Assembly (NCBI GenBank): GCA_015478945.1
Contig: JABUQX010028171.1
Coordinates: 10,001 to 23,291 of the forward strand
Direction of reading: 5' to 3'
DNA: 13,291 bases
DNA from: Trachelipus rathkii
Taxonomy: Eukaryota > Arthropoda > Malacostraca > Isopoda > Trachelipodidae
Under the pieces are notes generated by a model that saw only the letters and a program-made list of their open reading frames with translations, searched no databases and was not told the DNA's origin. Both the position numbers and the translations under genes were made by a program. This document shows, piece by piece, positions 8,406-13,291 of this stretch; the stretch's first letter is position 1, and every line of letters starts with the position of its first letter.

Positions 8406-8739
8406 TGAGACGGAAATAGATTTGAAGGCTTTGAGAATAATTAAGATCAATCATTGTATCACCTTATTTTTAAAATATAATAATGTACCTGTTCTGTAAA
8501 AATCTATGTCTTCCCTGTCTTCAATCCCTATATTCTAAATCTTATGGAGGGCTGATTGTATTTAATCTTCATTATGTGCTTTTAAATAAACATTAAATAA
8601 ATTATAATAAACTTGTAAATATATTGATGCTTTAAAAATTGTATTCCAATGATTTTATTAGTTTTCTAATTATGTAATAAATGCTTTAAAATGAAAAAAT
8701 CGATTTTACTACCCCCCAAAACTCTTTTATATATAAAAT
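8406..8739. other. AT-rich spacer between last gene and right terminal repeat
   Basis: No gene is recognised on either strand. Fragments around 8470-8500 and 8540-8560 might be the decayed end of a protease. Several AATAAA words lie at 8586-8625. No DNA polymerase B motif is readable. Confidence 0.5.
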
Positions 8740-8939
8740 ATAAAATTTTGACAATTTTATTAAAATAAAACGTTTATATAACAAAAACTCTGTGTGTTTT
8801 TATTCTACATACATAATTGAAGATTAATTTAGTATTTATATTCAACCTAATAAGCGAGGCGAAAGTCTTGGAAATAAATAAAACAAAAATATAAAGAACA
8901 AATTTAATAAACCCATTATGAGTTAAAGCAAGTTTATTA

Positions 8940-9195
8940 AAAGCAGAAAGTTAAAGCAGTAAAAACATGGTTAAAGCAGTAAAGCAGTAAAACAAAAGCA
9001 TACTAATCCCCTAGGTGTTAGCGTAACACCTCTATTGATTTACTGATTTATCGCTTTAAGGTATGTAAAAAATATTGAGTTAAAGAGCGATGTAAAGCAG
9101 AGAGTTAAAGCAGTAAGCAGTAAAACAAAAGCATACTAATCCCCTAGTGTTAGTTAATAACACCTCTATTGATTTACTGATTTTACTGCTTTAAG
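8940..9195. repeat. 131-bp direct repeats with hairpin and TAAAGCAG iterons, right arm
   Basis: Two copies of AGCAGTAAAACAAAAGCATAC followed by TAATCCCCTAG, the hairpin, and CTCTATTGATTTACTGATTT lie about 132 bp apart. The first hairpin is perfect: AGGTGTTA (9013-9020), loop GCG, TAACACCT (9024-9031). The second is GTGTTA (9147-9152) with TAACAC (9158-9163). Around them AAGCAG occurs at least seven times, mostly as TAAAGCAG. Confidence 0.78.
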
Positions 9196-9307
9196 GTTAA
9201 TGAAAGTATATGTTTTTAATAAAAGTTCGTGCAATTGTAGTAAAAATGAATGATCAGAGTAATTTTTATCGGAAATTCTTTGAATAGTTACATTGATTAT
9301 ATTTTCG

Positions 9308-9470
9308 TTCACGCGGGAATGTTGCCGTCTCGGGCGCCAGCGCGGGCGGAAATATTTGCCGCCTGCGTTGCGACGCGCGGGCGGAATATTCGCCTGACGG
9401 GCGCACCAGGGGCGGTTTCCGACGTTCACCTGCGGGACCGGACTCGACTCGGAAACGTTTGCGGTCACTG
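9308..9470. repeat. GC-rich island with three tandem units, right arm
   Basis: This mirrors the left island. The AT cores AATGTT (9318-9323), AAATATTT (9350-9357) and AATATT (9385-9390) are 33-34 bp apart and flanked by GGCGG/CCGCC-type arms; GGCGGAAATATTTGCCGCC (9345-9363) is nearly a perfect palindrome. The outer block GGAAACGTTTGCGGTCACTG (9450-9469) is the complement of the conserved block in the left arm. Confidence 0.75.
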
Positions 9471-9596
9471 TCTTCAACTGTGTAACTCTTTAATAATCCT
9501 ATCTGTCATGCTATAAGTTAGCAGATTTAATGTACACCATTTCGCGTTCCTCATACCTATACTAGGGGTTTAAAGACACCCATGATTAGGGCTATT

Positions 9597-9612
9597 CTAG
9601 CTCAGGAGCTAG
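9597..9612. repeat. CTAGCTC-AG-GAGCTAG palindrome
   Basis: A perfect 7-bp-armed inverted repeat with a 2-bp centre. The left arm of the transposon has the matching site CTAGCCTCCCCTGAGCTAG at 1167-1185, where the outer five bases pair but the centre differs. It lies in one of the best conserved blocks shared by the two arms. Confidence 0.6.
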
Positions 9613-9820
9613 AAAAGGCTTGAAAAATAGTGCCACTCCAGTTGCACTACTTGTGGCACTCACTGGGAACTACTTTGTGCACTCACTTGGCATCATTGTC
9701 ATCATATGCACTGCCTGCAGTCGCCTGCGCACTCACCCTGCACTCATCAATACTCATAGAAACACTAATAGAACATCACTAGATACTTCTACTGATGGAC
9801 TCAAAGCCACAAGTTAGCGA

Positions 9821-10377
9821 GGGTCAAAAATTGACCCCATGGGGGGGAAGACCAAGGTGTCTGTGTGTACGGTAATAAGTGTAAATGTAGTGCTAAAATC
9901 TATGAGTGAGTGTAAGTGTCATAGTAAATGGGTGTAGTTTAAGTGTGGTGTTGTGTGTGTGTGTGTGCTGTGTGTGTGTGGTGTGTGTGGTGTGTGTGTT
10001 GTGTTGTTCAAGGTTAGGAATAGAATCCATTTACATGCGTTCAAGTTAGAACAAATATGTGACGAGGTGGGCACGAGTGGGATAAAAAATTAGCGTGGGT
10101 CAAAAATGACCCATGGTATATAGGTCAAGGCCTAAATATCATGGGCAAACAAGGTTTAAAGACATCAAAAAAAGCTAAGCCCCTAAAGGCACCGAAAAAA
10201 TTTACTGGTCAAAATTACCATTGAAGGACAAAAAAATTAACGTGGTCCAAAATTGACCCATAGGTTCTGTCAAGCTTTGGAGCAAAAGGGAAGGACACAA
10301 AAAAGGTTAAGACATAAAAAAATAGGGCTAAGCCCCTAAATGAAGATCAAAAATTACCGTGGGCAAAAAATTGACCC
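9821..10377. repeat. Dispersed GGGTCAA...TTGACCC palindromes, right arm
   Basis: Copies are seen at 9821-9837 (GGGTCAAAAATTGACCC), 10097-10112 (GGGTCAAAAATGACCC), about 10244-10259 (GGTCCAAAATTGACCC) and 10361-10377 (GGGCAAAAAATTGACCC). They are preceded by TTA(A/G)CG(T/A)G or TTACCGTG, the complement of the text that follows the left copies. A further degenerate copy lies near 10538-10556. Confidence 0.75.
9944..10007. repeat. (TG)n microsatellite, right arm
   Basis: TG dinucleotides with GTGGTG, GCTG and GTTG interruptions. It is the mirror of the (CA)n tract at 729-806 and is somewhat shorter. Confidence 0.88.
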
Positions 10378-10473
10378 ATGGTGCCGAAAAAATTAGGGGC
10401 GTAAAAAGGCGAGATCGGCGAATATCGTCGACAACGTGCATTACGAACCGTTTTGCGACAACCCTTCTTCGAA

Positions 10474-10515
10474 GGTTGCCAAAAAAATCAGGTTGCCGAA
10501 AAAAATTGGGTTGCC
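10474..10515 (-). repeat. GGTTGCC short tandem repeat, right arm
   Basis: GGTTGCC occurs at 10474, 10491 and 10509, each followed by an A-rich stretch, with a period of 17-18 bp. It mirrors the repeat at 230-300. Confidence 0.65.
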
Positions 10516-10742
10516 AAAATTAGGGGCCAAAAAATACGTGGCCAAAAAAATGACCCAGGAAGACCAAAGGGTTTGTCGAATCCGAAAAAAGGTTCAAGGC
10601 CCAAAAGGTTAAAGGCCAAAAAAAGTCAGAGGGCTGTTCAGTAAAAAAATTCCGAGCAAAAAAGGTCCGGTCAGAAAAGGTCCAAATAAAGTCGGAAAAT
10701 CTAAGCCAATAATTTCTAGTCTTATATGCCCTCCCTACTACT

Positions 10743-10749
10743 TATATAA
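10743..10749. repeat. Putative target-site duplication, right copy (TATATAA)
   Basis: It directly follows CCTACTACT and is identical to the seven bases before the left end (39-45). The surrounding TA-rich DNA lowers its weight. Confidence 0.5.
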
Positions 10750-11069
10750 ATATAATATAATATAATATATATATATTATATAAAATATATATATATAATA
10801 GTATATATTATATATATAATATATATATATTATATATATATATATAATATATATAATATAATAATATAATATATATATAATATATATTATATATAAATTA
10901 ATATATAATATATATATATATATATAATATAATATATTATATATATATATATAATATATATATTATAATATAAAATATATTATATATATAATATATATAT
11001 AATATAAAAAATATATATATTATATAATATAATAATATTATATAATATATATATATAGTATATAGATAA
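10750..11069. repeat. (TA)n / TAATA low-complexity tract
   Basis: About 320 bp contain almost only A and T, with TATATA runs broken by TAATATA and TATTATA. No gene or structured element is seen. It continues the flank at 1-45 across the insertion. Confidence 0.92.
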
Positions 11070-11092
11070 ATATTATTATTATTAATTATATA

Positions 11093-11130
<38 letters not shown>

Positions 11131-11211
11131 TATATTATTATTATTATTAATTATTATTATTATTAATTATATTTATATTTTATTATATTCATTATATTAT
11201 ATTTATTATTA
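11070..11211. repeat. (ATT)n microsatellite
   Basis: TATTATTATT runs with a few TTAATTA and TATATT interruptions. It directly abuts the 3' side of the minus-strand LINE fragment and may be its tail, because RTE-type LINEs commonly end in short tandem repeats. Confidence 0.88.
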
Positions 11212-11214
11212 CCT

Positions 11215-12180
11215 CTTTATCCCAAGATTGAGGGTGTAATGTGTAAAACCACTGGGACAGAAAATTAGTAGAGATTGACGTAAGCAAAAAGAAACACAGC
11301 CTTACCGCCCCCTTTATACCTTTATGTGAGAACCCGGTCGCAGTCAGAAAAATCCCCCTAGAGCTTCAAGACTGCGACTTACCTCACTATTGCATCTCGT
11401 CAATGTTGGGTCGTCCCCTGAACAAAAAAGCAATCAACTAATTACAAAACCCGCCGAATTCACTCCTATTATGCACCTTTCTTCTCACTTGCCAAACTCA
11501 CATTCTCTTCCAGCATTCCTTTACTGACTCAATTGCACTTTTTCTTGGTCCCCCACGCCGGTCGATTCTCAACCACACTCACCACTAGTACACCCGATTA
11601 ACAACCGACTTACATCCATCCTTTCCACATGACCAAAACCCATCTCGATTACTCTCGATATTCTCTTCATTTACTCTTTCTTCCCACCACAACACAACCC
11701 CAATACGTCATTTCCCATTTATCAATTCGTCCCACACCTAACACACCCTGAGATTGTCCATCCGAACACATTGACTTTAGATCTATACCTCTACGTTTCA
11801 GACCACATTAACTTCTTTGTTACGATTTAAACACATGGTAACAAAATACCTCATGCAAGACTCTAGCGCACTCAACACTTAGTCCCTTTACATCAACCAA
11901 GGATTTAATAGCACGATCTACCTTCCTACCATTCACAACTTTCTCACTACACTCTCCATCATCCGTCCCCTTTCTATCCAAACATATATCCTAAATATAA
12001 AACTCAACACTTGTTCCAGTTGCTTCACCATTCCAAACATACTCGCACCTCGCACAGGACTGTCTTCGCTCACAACCATAACCTTGCTTCTATCAACGTT
12101 TACTTTCAAACCACTCCTTTACACACCTGCCAATCCCTCTATCAATCCATCTCTCAATTATTTGTCAGATAAAAGATAGA
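11215..12180 (-). mobile_element. 3' fragment of a LINE (RTE-like reverse transcriptase), decayed
   Basis: On the minus strand the C-terminal part of a reverse-transcriptase polyprotein can be read. VNVDRSKVM at 12103-12077 corresponds to the segment just after the catalytic YADD region, which is already outside the fragment. AIKSLVDVKGLSVECARVL follows at about 11915-11855, QMDNLR/MDNL at about 11750, and GHVERMD at about 11633-11613, the typical end of these proteins. A 3' untranslated part runs to about 11215, then the (ATT)n tract. Stops and frame changes are frequent, and the N-terminal part with endonuclease and catalytic core is missing, as in usual 5'-truncated LINE copies. The wording resembles families I know from decapod crustacean genomes, but a clade call needs a search. 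It is an independent insertion from the Polinton. Confidence 0.72.
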
Positions 12181-12788
12181 TTTATATTCTCAGGACATTT
12201 AATTGTTGCCCCGTTTATTTCTGCCGGAAATGTTCCTCAGTATATTATATCTTTCCTGAAAAAAGTAAATGAAAACCTTGTTTAAAGGTCCACTTTTCAT
12301 TCATAAAGAAAACTTAAAACAGGAACTATCGATATATTATAGCATCCTAGAAGAATTTCTCTATGTGACCATTACTATCATTTCATTACAGAAAATCACT
12401 TTGAAGCCACTTTAGTAAAAGTGTGAAATTATTGAAAATTTTAATAAACCATTCCGAATGACACGTCCAAAGCAGACCTTGTTTTCCTTAATTAAAAGAT
12501 TCAAAACCGTTCTAGAAACACCATGGGCAAGAAGACTTTCCGCCTTAGCAATGCTTGTCGATTGAGGAAAGACTTTATTATATACAAGATTTTAATAATA
12601 AAGTGATTTATAAATTTGCTCAATCAAAAGATAGAAGACCGAACTTTCTTTTTAAATAAAATGGTAAAGGTAAGTTACAAAACTTTTTTAAAATAATTGT
12701 AAAATTTTTTTAATTTTTCTAAATTTAATGCTTACGACATTCCAATCTCTTTTTGAAACACACAGTCTCACTCACGCGCACACATATT
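12181..12788. other. Unassigned single-copy-looking sequence
   Basis: About 600 bp of moderately AT-rich sequence without recognised repeats or domains on either strand. The longest notable open stretch starts at ATG 12458, reads TRPKQTLFSLIKRFKTVLET and onward, and stops at 12566 after 36 codons. That is too short and unsupported for a gene call. Confidence 0.5.
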
Positions 12789-12810
12789 TGGTATATATAT
12801 ATATATATAT

Positions 12811-12887
<77 letters not shown>

Positions 12888-12921
12888 TATAATATATATA
12901 TATATATATAATATATATATT
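12789..12921. repeat. (TA)n microsatellite
   Basis: TA runs interrupted by ATTATA and AATATA, preceded by CACACGCGCACACA-like text and followed by TGTGTTGTGTGAG, so the tract has a CA/TG border on each side. Confidence 0.93.
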
Positions 12922-12973
12922 GTGTTGTGTGAGTAAATGCAAAAATGCAACCTACCAATATTATTTCACATTT

Positions 12974-13007
12974 CATATATAATATAATATATATATATAT
13001 ATATATA

Positions 13008-13049
<42 letters not shown>

Positions 13050-13051
13050 TC

Positions 13052-13086
<35 letters not shown>

Positions 13087-13264
13087 ATTATATATATATA
13101 TATATTATATATATATATAATACTTAAATATATATACTAAAATATATATTATATATATTATATATATATATATATATAATATATATACTATATATATATA
13201 TACTATATATATATATTAGTATATATATATATATAATAATATAATTATAGTATATATATACACA
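12974..13264. repeat. (TA)n low-complexity tract near window end
   Basis: About 290 bp of TA runs with ACTATA, TAATATA and ATCTATA interruptions. A short non-repetitive end (ACATTTCAGATATCTCCCTCTC) closes the window. Confidence 0.93.
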
Positions 13265-13291
13265 TACAACATTTCAGATATCTCCCTCTCT

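Larger units (their letters stand above)
46..10742 (+). mobile_element. Decayed Polinton/Maverick DNA transposon, complete ends, about 10.7 kb
   Basis: The element begins AGTAGTAGG and ends CCTACTACT, the AG...CT ends known for Polintons, and has terminal inverted repeats of about 2 kb. Between them lie recognisable remains of the Polinton hallmark genes on the + strand: packaging ATPase with a Walker A (PTGCGKT), a conserved protein of unknown function, DDE integrase, a structural protein starting FYITLP, a small basic protein, a hexon-like major capsid protein (SELDLF near its N-terminus, LYAYDLTADL near its C-terminus), and a probable protease start. All are broken by stops and frameshifts, so the copy is dead. 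No DNA polymerase B remnant was found. The total length is well below the 15-20 kb usual for autonomous members. The combination of retrovirus-like integrase and double-jelly-roll capsid argues against an adenovirus, nudivirus or nimavirus fragment. Confidence 0.93.
8740..10742 (-). repeat. Right terminal inverted repeat of the Polinton
   Basis: This is the inverted counterpart of 46-2072. The inner limit is near AAACTCTGTGTGTTTTTATTC (8785-8805) plus about 45 bp of weaker match. It ends CCTACTACT at 10742. Blocks appear in mirror order: hairpin repeats (8940-9195), GC island (9308-9470), ATTAGGGCTATTCTAGCTC (9585-9603), TG tract (9944-10007), GGTCAAA palindromes (9821-10377), and GGTTGCC repeats (10474-10515). 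Differences to the left arm are frequent and include many 1-3 bp indels in homopolymers. Confidence 0.92.

Noticed and set aside
2073..8739. Endogenous large DNA virus (nimavirus, nudivirus or adenovirus) fragment
   Set aside because: The retrovirus-like integrase, the inverted-repeat ends and the flanking duplication fit a Polinton, and no gene specific to those viruses is readable.
9250..9516. 88-residue plus-strand open frame across the right GC island
   Set aside because: It lies opposite the other island frame in a stop-poor GC-rich stretch and has no counterpart in the left arm.
9620..9817. 65-residue open frame in the right terminal repeat
   Set aside because: It covers the diverged minisatellite; the left arm has no corresponding frame.
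10453..10644. 63-residue basic open frame with KIRGQKIRGQK
   Set aside because: It is translation of A-rich GGTTGCC-type terminal repeats, with no left-arm counterpart.
12458..12568. 36-codon open frame with a basic N-terminus
   Set aside because: It is too short, has no recognised family and no supporting signals.
12768..12950. 60-residue Ile/Tyr frame
   Set aside because: It is pure translation of a TA microsatellite.

Overview
The window looks like eukaryotic, most likely invertebrate, nuclear DNA. It is AT-rich, has long (TA)n, (CA)n and (ATT)n microsatellites, and carries a LINE fragment whose reverse-transcriptase tail resembles RTE-like elements I associate with decapod crustaceans. 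The host assignment is an inference. I see no host gene, rRNA or tRNA, and no intact protein-coding gene.

The main content is one old, decayed Polinton/Maverick, a virus-like DNA transposon that encodes its own capsid, at 46-10742. It starts with AGTAGTAGG and ends with CCTACTACT. It has terminal inverted repeats of about 2 kb (46-2072 and about 8740-10742) and is flanked on both sides by TATATAA. The roughly 6.7 kb interior holds a one-directional (+ strand) series of broken genes: A32/FtsK-HerA-type packaging ATPase (about 2120-2731), a conserved Polinton protein of unknown function (3085-3794), retrovirus-like DDE integrase (about 4264-5280), a probable minor capsid or other structural protein (about 5347-6290), a small basic protein (about 6403-6744), a hexon-like major capsid protein (6857-8189), and a probable start of an adenain-like protease (8232-8405). 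In an active element the integrase would insert the linear DNA, the ATPase would package it, and the capsid proteins and protease would build and mature the particle. Here every gene has stops and frameshifts. I could not find the protein-primed DNA polymerase B gene, and there is hardly room for it, so this is a shortened copy of about 10.7 kb.

The terminal repeats are built of nested short repeats: a palindromic GGTCAAA/TTTGACC motif in several copies per arm, a GGCAACC repeat, a CA/TG microsatellite, a GTGCCAA minisatellite, a GC-rich island of three units around an AATATT core, and a pair of 131-bp direct repeats with a GGTGTTA hairpin and TAAAGCAG iterons. The two arms share this order but differ by many substitutions and indels, so the insertion is old.

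Right of the element lie a (TA)n/(ATT)n tract (10750-11211), a minus-strand LINE 3' fragment (about 11215-12180) that seems to end in the (ATT)n tract, about 600 bp of unassigned sequence, and two long (TA)n tracts up to the window end.
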